Shown here: in pieces, positions 38,711 to 48,800 of the stretch
Position numbering within the stretch: position 1 is the first letter of the stretch
Layout of the letters: every line of letters begins with the position of its first letter
Assembly: GCF_034479515.1 (NCBI RefSeq)
Contig: NZ_CP140152.1
Location: forward strand, 5,022,001 to 5,086,000
Origin: Duganella zoogloeoides
Lineage (GTDB): Bacteria > Pseudomonadota > Gammaproteobacteria > Burkholderiales > Burkholderiaceae_D
DNA: 64,000 nt
Reading direction: 5' to 3'
Translations under genes and position numbers: made by a program
The notes under the pieces: generated by a model
What the model saw: only the letters and a program-made list of their open reading frames with translations
Databases searched by the model: none
What the model was told of the DNA's origin: nothing

Positions 38711-39676
38711 TTACTTCAGCCAGCCCCGCCGGCGGAAGTACCAGAACGGCGCGATCGCGCTGGTGACCATCAGGGCCAGCGCGAACGGGTAGCCGGCCTG
38801 CCACTCCAGTTCCGGCAGCCACTTGAAGTTCATGCCGTAGATCGAGGCGATCAGGGTCGGCGGCAGGAAGGCCACGCTGGCCACCGAGAAGATCTTGATG
38901 ATCTTGTTCTGGTTGATGTTGATGAAGCCGACCGTGGCGTCCATCAGGAAGTTGATCTTGTCGAACAGGAACGACGTGTGGCCGTCCAGCGATTCGATGT
39001 CGCGCAAAATCTGCCGCGCTTCCTCGAACTGGTCGGCGTTGAGCAGGCGTCCGCGCATCAGGAAACTGACTGCACGGCGGGTATCCATCATGTTGCGGCG
39101 GATGCGGCCGTTCAAGTCTTCCTCGCGCGCGATCGAGTTCAGCGCTGCAGCCGCGTCATCATCGGTGAAGTGTTTTTGCAACACGCGGCCGCTCACTTCT
39201 TCCAGGCTCAGATAAATGCCTTCGAGCGCGTCGGCCGAGTACTCGGCGTCGGTCGCGTACAGGTCCAGCAGCACGTCCATGTAATCGCCGATCGAGCCGG
39301 GCCGCGAACGGGCGCGCATGCGCACCAGGCGGAACACCGGCAAATCGTCGGTATGGACCGAGAACAGCATCTTGCGCGCCAGGATGAACGCGACCGTGAT
39401 CACGCGCGACGGGCCGTCGTCTTCTTCCAGCAGAAAGTCGGTGCGCAGGTGCAGGTCGCCGTTTTCCGCTTCGTAGTAGCGCGCCGATGCTTCGATATCC
39501 TTGACTTCATCTTCGCCCGGCAGGGTCACGCCATAAATGGTCTTGACCCATAGCCGCTCGTCATCCGTCGGGTCGGTCAGGTCGACCCACACCGGCTCGG
39601 CGTTGACCAGGTCTTCGCGCGTGTCGATCGGTACCTGGTTGAGCCGGCCATTCTGGAGAACGAAAACATTAATCAT
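38711..39676 (-). CDS. corA: CorA magnesium/cobalt transporter
   Basis: 321-residue divalent-metal channel of the inner membrane. The long cytoplasmic N-terminal domain (about 1-255) leads to two C-terminal transmembrane segments. The first ends in the signature YGMNF, and the protein finishes with a basic tail (RRRGWLK). The length is that of CorA. The ATG is at 39676; the RBS AGAAGG is about 10 bases upstream. It is monocistronic, convergent with the chemoreceptor and downstream of mtgA (89 bases). Confidence 0.95.
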   Translation of the reverse strand: MINVFVLQNGRLNQVPIDTREDLVNAEPVWVDLTDPTDDERLWVKTIYGVTLPGEDEVKDIEASARYYEAENGDLHLRTDFLLEEDDGPSRVITVAFILARKMLFSVHTDDLPVFRLVRMRARSRPGSIGDYMDVLLDLYATDAEYSADALEGIYLSLEEVSGRVLQKHFTDDDAAAALNSIAREEDLNGRIRRNMMDTRRAVSFLMRGRLLNADQFEEARQILRDIESLDGHTSFLFDKINFLMDATVGFININQNKIIKIFSVASVAFLPPTLIASIYGMNFKWLPELEWQAGYPFALALMVTSAIAPFWYFRRRGWLK

Positions 39677-39765
39677 GGGAGGGGAGCCTTCTGGAAACAG
39701 CGCAAGTGTACTCGGAAAGGCACTGGCTAAGCCAGCCTGCCCTGTTGGTTGGGCTGCATTTTATC

Positions 39766-40497
39766 TCACGGCACCTCTACGGCGTTCATGCGGGCCAGAA
39801 TGGTGGACGTACGGCGGTTCAGGTAGCTGGTATCGCGGTGCTTGTCGTAGTAGCGCGGATTGGGCAGCATTACCGCCAGCCGGGCCGCCTGGCCGGCGCT
39901 GAGGTTGGCTGCGCTGGTGCGGTAATAATGGCGCGACGCCGCTTCCGCGCCAAAGGTGCCGGTGCCGAACTCCACCACGTTCAAATAAATTTCAAAGATG
40001 CGGCGCTTGTCCATCAGGGTTTCCAGCATGTACGTGATCACCAGTTCCTGGCCCTTGCGCACGTAGCTGCGCGAGCCGGACAGGAACAGGTTCTTGGCCA
40101 GTTGCTGGGTAATGGTGGAGCCGCCCGCCACCACCTTGCGTTTCTTGTTGTTTTTCTCGTAGGCCTTTTGCAAGGCCTCCCAATCGACACCCTCGTGCTC
40201 GGAAAAATTGGCGTCTTCCGAGGCGATAATGGCGCGCTTGAGGTTGTTCGAGATGCGGTTGTACGGCACCCAGGTCTGGCGGATTTCGGCCTTGGGATTT
40301 TTATCCTGCAGCACCGATTCCTGCTCGCGCATGAAGCTGGTCATGCCCGGGTTGTGATCGACCCACCACCAGATTTGCAGGAAGAAATATACCTGCACCA
40401 CCAGTACCAGCACCACCGGCACGATGAACACCCACTTGACCCAGCCGAACCGGCCGCGTGCCGCAGCAGGCCTGGGCGATTTTTTGGCCGCCTTCAT
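39766..40497 (-). CDS. mtgA: Monofunctional biosynthetic peptidoglycan glycosyltransferase
   Basis: GT51 enzyme that polymerises lipid II into glycan strands. 243 residues. A single N-terminal membrane anchor covers about residues 18-42. The catalytic motifs are [17 protein letters not shown] (first Glu), [15 protein letters not shown], and RRIFEIYLN. The frame extends 19 codons upstream, but the ATG at 40497 overlaps the aroE stop by 4 bases and gives the usual N terminus. Part of the tonB-like/aroE/mtgA unit. Confidence 0.95.
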   Translation of the reverse strand: MKAAKKSPRPAAARGRFGWVKWVFIVPVVLVLVVQVYFFLQIWWWVDHNPGMTSFMREQESVLQDKNPKAEIRQTWVPYNRISNNLKRAIIASEDANFSEHEGVDWEALQKAYEKNNKKRKVVAGGSTITQQLAKNLFLSGSRSYVRKGQELVITYMLETLMDKRRIFEIYLNVVEFGTGTFGAEAASRHYYRTSAANLSAGQAARLAVMLPNPRYYDKHRDTSYLNRRTSTILARMNAVEVP

Positions 40498-41333
40498 AGC
40501 TGCGCACGCAGCGACTGCAACACCGGCGCGGTGTCGGGATGGACGCCGCGCCACACGGCAAACGCCTCGGCCGCCTGCTCCACCAGCATGCCCAGGCCGT
40601 CGCGCACGGCCGCGCCATGGCTGGCGGCAAATTGCAGGAACACGGTCGGCTCCTTGCCATACATCATGTCCAGCGCCAGTGCGCCCGGGGCAAACACGGT
40701 GGCTGGCACCGGCGGCAATTCCGCAGAGAGGCTGGCGGCCGTGGCGTTGATCACCAGGTCGAACGCGGCATCGAGGTCGGCGTAGCCGCAGGCCGATACC
40801 ACGCCGTCTCCGCCCAGCGCGGCAAACTGGTCGGCCAGCGCCTGGGCCGTGGCCACGGTGCGGTTGGCGATGACCAGCTGCGCGGGACGGTGTTCGAGGA
40901 TCGGCAACACCACGCCGCGCGCGGCGCCACCGGCGCCCAGCAGCAGCACCCGGCGGCCACCGATCTGCATGCCGGCGTTACCGACGATATCGGCCACCAG
41001 GCCGGCGCCATCGGTGTTGTCGCCGATGATGCCGTCTTCGGTGAAGTGCAGGGTGTTGACGGCGCCGGCGGCCTGCGCGCGGATGGTCAGGGCATTCGCC
41101 ACTTTGACGGCTTCGAGCTTGAACGGCACGGTAACGTTGGCGCCCTTGCCGCCCTCGGCGATAAAGGCGTGCACGGCGGCGGCAAAGCCGTCCACCGGCG
41201 CCAGCCGTTTTTCGTACTGCACGGCGTGGCCGGTCTGGGCCGCGTAGGCGGCGTGGATGTCGGGGGATTTGCTATGGGCAATCGGATTGCCGAACACGCA
41301 GTAGCGGTCCGCTGGCGCCGGGGTGGCTGTCAT
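40494..41333 (-). CDS. aroE: Shikimate dehydrogenase
   Basis: NADPH-dependent reduction of 3-dehydroshikimate to shikimate. 279 residues. The shikimate site starts with [11 protein letters not shown], the catalytic Lys is in [10 protein letters not shown], and the NADP loop is [11 protein letters not shown]. It begins 2 bases after the stop of the TonB-like gene and overlaps mtgA by 4 bases. Another shikimate-pathway gene, aroQ, is at 62793. Confidence 0.97.
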   Translation of the reverse strand: MTATPAPADRYCVFGNPIAHSKSPDIHAAYAAQTGHAVQYEKRLAPVDGFAAAVHAFIAEGGKGANVTVPFKLEAVKVANALTIRAQAAGAVNTLHFTEDGIIGDNTDGAGLVADIVGNAGMQIGGRRVLLLGAGGAARGVVLPILEHRPAQLVIANRTVATAQALADQFAALGGDGVVSACGYADLDAAFDLVINATAASLSAELPPVPATVFAPGALALDMMYGKEPTVFLQFAASHGAAVRDGLGMLVEQAAEAFAVWRGVHPDTAPVLQSLRAQL

Positions 41334-41335
41334 GA

Positions 41336-42223
41336 TTATTTTGCTCCGCCGAGCATGTCGGCTTCCAGTTTATCGTCGCGGGTGAATCTGAAGGTGGTGA
41401 CGATGACCCACAGGTCGTCGCGGTCGCTCGAGCGCATATTGGCCGGGAACTTGCCGAACGGCGCGGCGCGCCGGACGATATCGATTGCCGCCTGGTCCAG
41501 CGCCGGGTTCTTCGAGCTGGTGGTCACTTCGATCCCGCCTTCCTTGTCATAGATGGTGCCATCCTGAAATACGGGAATCGACAGCACCAGCTGGCCGTAC
41601 AGCTTGCGGCCGTTTTTTTGCGGGAAATTCAGCGTACCGACGTCCTCGATGCGCTTTTGCAGGGTCTTGTAATACATGGCGTAGCCCACGCCCCGGGTGC
41701 TGGGACTCAGGAACGTCTTGCGCGGGCGCTTGTTCTGGTCTTCGATGGTTTCGCTGATTTCGGCGGCGCGGCGGGCAATCGCCTTGCTCGATTCGAGCAG
41801 GTCCGAGCCGCTGGCCAGCGGATCGGGCTTGGTGTCTTCGGTCACCTTCGGTACCGCAAACGGGTCCTTGCGCCTGACCTGGTTGAGCAGGTTGCGCTGC
41901 TGCTCTTCCAGCGCGGCAATGCGGCGCTGGGTGGCGACGATGCTGTCGCCGGTTTCCATCTTGCGCATGTCGGGCAGCGGCGACTTGGACCGGCCCTTGT
42001 CCACCGTGCCGCCGCCATCGAGATTGGCCTGCGCCAGCGCCTCGGCCTTGAGCGGCGGGTTCTTGTGCTTGGCGTTGACCAGGATGACTTCCAGGCCCGG
42101 ATCGGTGGGTTTGACCGGGGTGGGCGGCGGCGCAACAAAGCGCAGGGCCAGCAACGCGGCATGCGCCAGCAGCGACACCGCGATCGCGATGGCCAGGAAA
42201 CGATTGTGTTGTATGAACTTCAC
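41336..42223 (-). CDS. TonB-like energy transducer
   Basis: 295 residues. A short cytoplasmic N terminus, one signal-anchor helix ([21 protein letters not shown]) and a Pro-rich, charged periplasmic span lead to a C-terminal TonB-type domain ([15 protein letters not shown], then [19 protein letters not shown]). I used the GTG at 42223 because it starts directly before the anchor; the frame is open to a GTG at 42310. No exbB/exbD is nearby. It would couple to outer-membrane transport or envelope function. The ~105 bases upstream (42224-42328) should hold its promoter, unless it is read through from the secretion operon. Confidence 0.86.
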   Translation of the reverse strand: MKFIQHNRFLAIAIAVSLLAHAALLALRFVAPPPTPVKPTDPGLEVILVNAKHKNPPLKAEALAQANLDGGGTVDKGRSKSPLPDMRKMETGDSIVATQRRIAALEEQQRNLLNQVRRKDPFAVPKVTEDTKPDPLASGSDLLESSKAIARRAAEISETIEDQNKRPRKTFLSPSTRGVGYAMYYKTLQKRIEDVGTLNFPQKNGRKLYGQLVLSIPVFQDGTIYDKEGGIEVTTSSKNPALDQAAIDIVRRAAPFGKFPANMRSSDRDDLWVIVTTFRFTRDDKLEADMLGGAK

Positions 42224-42328
42224 GCGGGCAGCAGGTCCATGACGTCGGGAAATGCTGAATTTTACGTGAAAGCAGCGCCGTACCGCCCAGTTTTTGTGGG
42301 CGCCATGCACACCCGCGCCAAATTCCCC

Positions 42329-44464
42329 TTAAAAGCCCGCTTCGCGCCACATCAACGCCGCCACGCCGCGCAGCAGGCGGGTACCGGGCGCCTCCCAGTC
42401 GGCGGCAATCACGACCTTGCCGCGCCAGTTGCGCCCGGCCAGCGCGCCAGCTGGATCGGTGACCTTGAAGGTGACCCGGTACACGGCTTTTTCCGGGAAC
42501 CAGTGGCCCTGCTTTTCATGCGCCGTCACCGAGCCGCCGTGCTGGGCCGACCACATGCCGCTCGGCAGCATGTGGGTGGCGTCCTGGTCGATGCCGCTCA
42601 CTTGCAGCCGCACGAACGGCCCTTCGAGGCCGTCCGGGTAAAAGCGCGCGCTGTCGCCCACGGCCACGCGGCGCACCGTGTCTTCGTCGAGGTAAGTGCT
42701 TGCTTCCTCGCCCTGATCGCCCACCAGCACCGCCACCCGTTCGTTCTTGCCCACCCACACGCCAGGCGCCAGCGCACCGTCGATATCGCGCAGGGTGCCG
42801 GCGAACGGCGCCACCGGGCGGTAGCGCGCGGCTTCTTCTTCCAGCAGCGCCAGCTTGGCCTCGGCGCTGGCCAGCTGTTCGCGCAGCACCATGCTCTGGG
42901 CACGCTGCTCGGCGTCGAAACCGGCGCCTTCGGTGCGCCAGCGCAGGCTCTCGATCTGCGCGGCCAGCCCCTGGCGCTGGCTGGCGTTTTCCGCCACGGC
43001 AAATTGCAGCATGACGTCGCCGGCGCGCACCCTGGCGCCCTCGCCCAGCGGCAGGGCGGACAGCATGGCGTGTTCCGGTGCATGGATGGGAAACACCTGC
43101 GCCGGCCGCAACACGCCCGTGGCCTGCACCCGCGTGGGCCACGGCACCACGAACAGCAGCATGGCCAGCGCGGCCAGCACCAGCGTGCGCCGCGTGCGGC
43201 GGCGGTGCCGCACCTGCGGCCACAGGCTGCGCCAGGCGCGCAGTTCGGTGGCCAGGGGGCGCAAGATAAACCAGCTCATTTCAATCGCGAACAAGAAAAT
43301 TCCCACCAGTTTGATAAAAAAGTGATACACCAGCACCGCGATACCGAGGAACAGCATCAGCCGGTACACCCACACGCCCCACGCAAACAGGATCAGGCCC
43401 CAGTGCCGGCGCGGCGGAAAATATTCGGGCGGCGGCGCGCCTGCGTCGAACAGCCGTTCGCGCAGGTTCCAGCGCGCCAGCGCAAACGCGCGCGCATGCA
43501 GATTCGGCATGTCGAGCCAGTCGGAGACGACAAAATAGCCGTCGAAGCGCATGAACGGACTGGCGTTGATGGCCAGCGTGGCGATCCAGGTGGTGGTCGC
43601 CAGCGGGAACACGATCGAGCGCAGCACGCCGTCCGGCAGCACGGCCCACGCCAGCGACGACCAGATGGCGATGATTAACTCGGTCGCCACGCCGGCCGCC
43701 GCCACCTGCTGGCGGTGGTGCTTGTTGTTCAGGCGCCAGACGTCGTTGGTGTCGGTGTACGGGACCGGCCACAGCACCAGGAATGCCAGCCCCATGGTGG
43801 GCACGCGGCAGCCGCGCCGCTTGGCCGTGATGGCATGCCCGAGTTCGTGCGCGCACTTGACGCCGGCCAGCGCCAGCCCGTAGCAGGCAATGCCGGCAGG
43901 CGTAAACGTATCCATCAACATGCTGCCCAGGCGGCCCCACTCGCGGTAGATCTGGATGCTGCTGATGATCAGCGCCAACAAGGTCAGGCGGGCGAAGGTG
44001 GTTGAAAACAGCCATTCGAACGACGGCGCCACGCGCGTGAGCCAGCGGTCGGGCTTGACCAGCGGGATGCGGAAAAACAGGTAGCCGTGCAGCAGTTGCG
44101 TGTACCAGGCGCCCTGCTGCGCCTTATGGCGTGCGGCCATGGTTTTCACGGATGCGAGCGGATCGGGCTGCAGCAGCTGGTTCTGGTCGAGGAAGCCGAG
44201 CACCGATTCGATCTCGCCGTAGCCGATATCGAGCGGCGTGCCGTGTTCGATATCGCGCAGGACCTGCTGCGGGCTGCCCAGCGTCCAGCGCCGCAGCACC
44301 TCGAAGGTCAGCCAGTCGATGCGGAAGAACTGGTTGCGTACCGGGTCTTCCAGGGTGTAGCTGGGTTCTCCCGTGTCCAGCGCCGGGCCGGCATGCAGGC
44401 TCAGTTCTTCGCGCAGCGGCGGCAGGCGCAGGTGCTCGAACTGCTGCGGCAGCAAACCGTCCAA
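42329..44464 (-). CDS. M50 (site-2 protease-like) membrane metalloprotease fused to an HlyD-like adaptor domain
   Basis: 711 residues. The N terminus (about 15-105) looks like a PqqD-type/winged-helix module. The middle is a polytopic membrane domain with the zinc motif HELGH (His206, Glu207, His210) and the third ligand Asp308 in NASPFMRFDGYF, so the S2P/M50 active site is complete. The C-terminal part (about 450-700), after two further hydrophobic segments, is an HlyD/biotin-lipoyl-like periplasmic region with a coiled-coil hairpin (about 495-555). It lies 3 bases after the upstream adaptor stop; the start is a TTG. It is the last gene of the giant-protein operon. I infer a role in processing or exporting that protein. 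Confidence 0.86.
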   Translation of the reverse strand: MDGLLPQQFEHLRLPPLREELSLHAGPALDTGEPSYTLEDPVRNQFFRIDWLTFEVLRRWTLGSPQQVLRDIEHGTPLDIGYGEIESVLGFLDQNQLLQPDPLASVKTMAARHKAQQGAWYTQLLHGYLFFRIPLVKPDRWLTRVAPSFEWLFSTTFARLTLLALIISSIQIYREWGRLGSMLMDTFTPAGIACYGLALAGVKCAHELGHAITAKRRGCRVPTMGLAFLVLWPVPYTDTNDVWRLNNKHHRQQVAAAGVATELIIAIWSSLAWAVLPDGVLRSIVFPLATTTWIATLAINASPFMRFDGYFVVSDWLDMPNLHARAFALARWNLRERLFDAGAPPPEYFPPRRHWGLILFAWGVWVYRLMLFLGIAVLVYHFFIKLVGIFLFAIEMSWFILRPLATELRAWRSLWPQVRHRRRTRRTLVLAALAMLLFVVPWPTRVQATGVLRPAQVFPIHAPEHAMLSALPLGEGARVRAGDVMLQFAVAENASQRQGLAAQIESLRWRTEGAGFDAEQRAQSMVLREQLASAEAKLALLEEEAARYRPVAPFAGTLRDIDGALAPGVWVGKNERVAVLVGDQGEEASTYLDEDTVRRVAVGDSARFYPDGLEGPFVRLQVSGIDQDATHMLPSGMWSAQHGGSVTAHEKQGHWFPEKAVYRVTFKVTDPAGALAGRNWRGKVVIAADWEAPGTRLLRGVAALMWREAGF

Positions 44465-44467
44465 GGC

Positions 44468-45835
44468 TTACAGTCCCGCCACCTGGCGCATGGCGGCCAG
44501 CGGCCGGCGCATGATCCAGTACGCCGCCGGCACCCAGCGGCCGGTCAGCTTGACCGTGCCCTTGAGGCCCACCCGGTGCGTGGTGGCGCCGTCGAGCGTG
44601 GCGCGGACGCGGTAGGCGTAGCTGCCGTCGGGACGCGGCTGCGCTTCGTACGAGACGTAGCGCACCCGCGCCGTCACCGGCTGCAGCGGGCTGGCGCCCA
44701 GGTACAGGCTGGTGTCGGCGCCCTCCTCCAGCGGGATGGCATCGCCCACGCCGAGCCATGCTTCCACCTCGACGTCGCCGGGCGTGGCGATGCGCATGAT
44801 GCGTTCGCCGGTCATGACGGGCCGGCCGACCCATTCGCTGGGATCGTCGAACAGGGCGATGCCGTCGCGCGGGGCGACGATGCGCGCGCGTTCGGCCTGG
44901 CCATGCAAAAATTCGCTTTCCGCGCGGCGCTCTTCGATCTTGCCTTGCAGCGAAGACAGCAATGCTTTCGACCGGTTGTCGGTCAGCGCCTGTTGCAGCG
45001 ACTGGCGGTATTCCGCTTCAGCCGTGGCCAGCGCCTGGCTGGCCACCTGGTAGCGGCTTTCGAGCTGGGCCTGGTCGAAGTCCAGCAGCGGCTGGCCCTG
45101 CTTCACCAACTGGTTGGGTTTGACGTGGAAGCGCTCGATCACGCCTTCGAGCGGCGAGCGGATGGCAGCCGGGTTGGCCGGCACCAGTTCGCCGGGCGCC
45201 AGGATGGTCAGCCGCACGGGCAGGCATAACACCGCCGCCACGCCCAGCGCAATCTGCACCTTGCGCCGCCGCCACCAGGGCAAGGCCGCGCTCTGTTCCT
45301 GCGCCATGCGCTGGCGCCAGCGCGACTTCAGCGCGAACGGCGACCACGGCGCCGGCTTTGTCACTGCCGCATACGCATGGCGCAGCACATCGCACCATTC
45401 GGTCAGCAGCGCGATGTCGTGCGCCTGCCACGGCGTGTCGCGCGCCAGCAGCAAGCCGCCGCGCGGCGCCTGCAACAGGCCGTCGGTGGCCGGCAGCGGC
45501 AACCACAGCGCATAGGCCGGTAGCCACTCGGTCCATTGCGCCGCCACGTCGCCGTCAAAATCGGCGGCGGTCAACGCGCCGGCCGGCGCCGCCTTGCACA
45601 GGCGCTCCAGCCACTGCACATAGGGCGCGTTCGCTTCGATCTGCACCACGCCCGACAGCGCGCACACCTTGCGGTCCTCGAACCACAGCGCGGCCTGGCG
45701 ATACGGCGCCAGCGCATGGCTGCCGTTCACCGCCAGGAAATCGAGTTCGACCCGCGCGCCGACATGGCGCGCGCGGTGTGCCATGTCGAGCAGTGTGGCC
45801 AGCGGATCGGGACCGCCTTGTTGCGTATCTTCCAT
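44468..45835 (-). CDS. HlyD-family adaptor with an N-terminal GAF-like domain
   Basis: 455 residues. Residues about 10-155 resemble a GAF domain (LLLARDTPWQAHDIALLTEW near its end) and precede the only transmembrane helix (about 193-212), so this part should be cytoplasmic. The periplasmic half is an HlyD/RND-type membrane-fusion protein with a biotinyl-lipoyl hairpin (PLEGVIERFHVKPNQLVKQGQ) and a long coiled coil. The ATG at 45835 starts one base after the giant gene stop. A frame 9 codons longer overlaps that gene. It is cotranscribed with the giant protein and the M50-HlyD protein. No ABC ATPase accompanies it. Confidence 0.85.
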   Translation of the reverse strand: MEDTQQGGPDPLATLLDMAHRARHVGARVELDFLAVNGSHALAPYRQAALWFEDRKVCALSGVVQIEANAPYVQWLERLCKAAPAGALTAADFDGDVAAQWTEWLPAYALWLPLPATDGLLQAPRGGLLLARDTPWQAHDIALLTEWCDVLRHAYAAVTKPAPWSPFALKSRWRQRMAQEQSAALPWWRRRKVQIALGVAAVLCLPVRLTILAPGELVPANPAAIRSPLEGVIERFHVKPNQLVKQGQPLLDFDQAQLESRYQVASQALATAEAEYRQSLQQALTDNRSKALLSSLQGKIEERRAESEFLHGQAERARIVAPRDGIALFDDPSEWVGRPVMTGERIMRIATPGDVEVEAWLGVGDAIPLEEGADTSLYLGASPLQPVTARVRYVSYEAQPRPDGSYAYRVRATLDGATTHRVGLKGTVKLTGRWVPAAYWIMRRPLAAMRQVAGL

Positions 45836-45836
45836 C

Positions 45837-48800
45837 TTATGCCCGGACGCGGTACGCGGCATTCACCGCGCTCACCTGGCGCAATTGCTCGCTCAGACCG
45901 CTCTTCCCCATCGCGGTTTTCGCCTGGCCCACGTTGATGCGGAACAGCGCGGTCGCTTCGTGGCCGTTGATGTCGCGCGCGATCAGCTTGACGCGCACTT
46001 CGCCCACCAGGCCTTTCGGCACTTCGCCGGTGAATTTGCCGGTCTGCGCGTCGAACTGCATCCACGCTGGCAGCGGACGTCCGTCCTGCAAGGTGGCGGC
46101 CAGGCGCACCACGGCGTCGGACTTGGTGTGCACAAAGGCGTCGCTCGGGATGGTCACCGTCATCGCGCGGCCGTTTTCGGTGTACTGGTCGGGCACGCCC
46201 TGGAACAGCATCAGCGCCGGGTTTTCCGCCGTGGCAACCACGGTGCGGAAGCCGTTGTTGTCGGTGTACAGATCGCTCATTTCGGCGCTGCGGCGATACT
46301 CGCCCGACAGCTCGGTGGCGCGTGTGCCCTGGCCATCGAGCTGTGGCGCCTCGCTGCCTGCCAGGTTCGACGGCGCGTCTGCATTGATGCGGGTATCGAC
46401 AATCTCCGGGCTCGGCACGAAGGTCGGCAGCGGCGGCAAGGCAGCCACTGGCAATGGCGCAGGTACCGGCGGCGCTTCCACCACGACCGGCGCCGGCACG
46501 GCCACCGGTTCCGGCGCGAGCACCGGCTGCGGCGGCAATGGCAGCACGGTGAAGTTGACGGCGACACTGCTCGACGCCGTGCCATCGCTGGCGCGCACCA
46601 CCACCGTGTAGCTGCCGGCTGCGTCGGTCGCTGGCGTGCCGCTGAAGGTACGGGTGGCAGGATCGAACACCAGCCAGGCCGGCAAGGCGTCGCCATTGGC
46701 CAGGGTGGCCGTGTAGTTCAGCGACGCGTTGTCGATATCGGTAAAGGCAGGCACCGTCAGCGTCGGCATGGCCACGCCGGCGGACAGGTCAACCGGCGCC
46801 GGCACGCTGCCAGGTGCTACCGGCGCATCGTTGACCGGATTGACCGTGATGTTGACGGTATAGGTGGTGCTGCCGCCGTTGCCGTCGCTGACCGTGTAGG
46901 TAAAGCTGTCAGCTCCATTGAAGTTGGCCGCCGGCGTGTAGATGTAGGTGCCGTTGGCATTGACGACCAGCGTGCCATGGGCCGGGTCGCTCGCCTTGCC
47001 ATACGTCGCGGTATCGCCATCGACGTCAACCACTGCCGGCAGAGCGCCGGACAGGACCTGGTCTTCGTTGACTGTGACCGTGGAATCGGCGGCGGTCGGG
47101 GCGTCGTTGACCGGACTGATGTTGATCGCCACGGTGTAGGTATTGCTGCCGCCCTGGCCGTCGCTGACGGTGTAGGTGAAGCTGTCGGCGCCGTTGTAGT
47201 TGGCCGCTGGCGTGTAGAGATAAGTGCCGTCGGGGTTGACGACGACCGTGCCATGGGCAGGGTCGCTGCCCTTGCCGTAGGTGAGCGTGTCGCCATCGAC
47301 GTCGGTCGCCACTGGCAAGGTAGCGGTTTTGACGGTGTCTTCGCTGGTGGTAATCGTCGTGCCGCTGCCGACCGGGGCGTCGTTGACCGGGCTCACCGTG
47401 ATCGCGACCGTGTAGGTGTTCGAACCGCCCTGGCCATCGCTGACCGTGTACGTAAAGCTGTCGGCGCCGTTGTAGTTGGCCGCTGGCGTGTAGAGATAAG
47501 TGCCGTCGGGGTTGACGACGACCATGCCATGGGCAGGGTCGCTGCCCTTGCCATAGGTGAGCGTATCGCCATCGACGTCGGTCGCCACTGGCAAGGTACC
47601 GGTTTTGACGGTGTCTTCGCTGGTGGTAATCGTCGTGCCGCTGCCGACCGGGGCGTCGTTGACCGGGCTGATGGTGATTGCCACCGTGTAGGTGTTGCTG
47701 CCTCCGTGGCCGTCGCTGACGGTGTAGCTGAAGCTGTCGGCGCCGTTGTAGTTGGCCGCTGGCGTGTAGAGATAAGTGCCGTCGGGGTTCACGACGACCG
47801 TGCCGTGGGCAGGGTCGCTGCCCTTGCCGTAAGTGAGCGTGTCGCCATCGACGTCGGTCGCCACTGGCAAGGTACCGGTTTTGACGGTGTCTTCGCTGGT
47901 GGTAATCGTCGTGCCGCTGCCGACCGGGGCGTCGTTGACCGGACTGACGGTGATCGCCACGGTGTAGGTATTGCTGCCGCCGTGGCCATCGCTGACGGTG
48001 TAGGTAAAGCTGTCGGCGCCGTTGTAGTTGGCCGCTGGCGTGTACGTGTAAGTGCCGTCGGCGTTGACCACCACCACGCCGTGTGCTGGGTCGGTCGCTT
48101 TCGTGTAGGTCACGCTATCGCCGTCGATGTCGGTTGCCACTGGCAGCGTGCCGGTTTTGACCGTATCTTCGTTCAGCGAGATGCTGTCGTTACCTGCCAC
48201 CGGTGCGTCGTTGACCGGGCTAACCGTGATTGCTACCGTGTAGGTATTCGAACCGCCATTTCCGTCGCTGACGGTGTAGGTGAAGCTGTCGGCGCCGTTG
48301 TAGTTGGCCGCTGGCGTGTACGTGTAAGTACCGTCGGCGTTGACCACCACCACGCCATGCGCCGGGTCGGTCGCCTTCGTGTAAGTCACCGTATCGCCGT
48401 CGATATCGCTCGCCACCGGCAGGGTACCGGTCTTGACGGTGTCTTCGCTGGTGGTAATCGTCGTGCCGCTGCCGACCGGGGCGTCGTTGACCGGGCTGAT
48501 GGTGATCGTCACGGTGTAAGTATTGCTGCCGCCCTGGCCGTCGTTGACGGTGTAGGTGAAGCTGTCGGCGCCGTTGTAGTTGGCCGCTGGCGTGTAGAGA
48601 TAAGTGCCGTCGGGGTTGACGACGACCGTGCCGTGGGCAGGGTCGCTGCCCTTGCCGTAAGTGAGCGTGTCGCCATCGACGTCGGTCGCCACTGGCAAGG
48701 TACCGGTTTTGACGGTGTCTTCGCTGGTGGTAATCGTCGTGCCGCTGCCGACCGGTGCGTCGTTGACCGGGCTCACCGTGATCGCGACCGTGTAGGTGTT

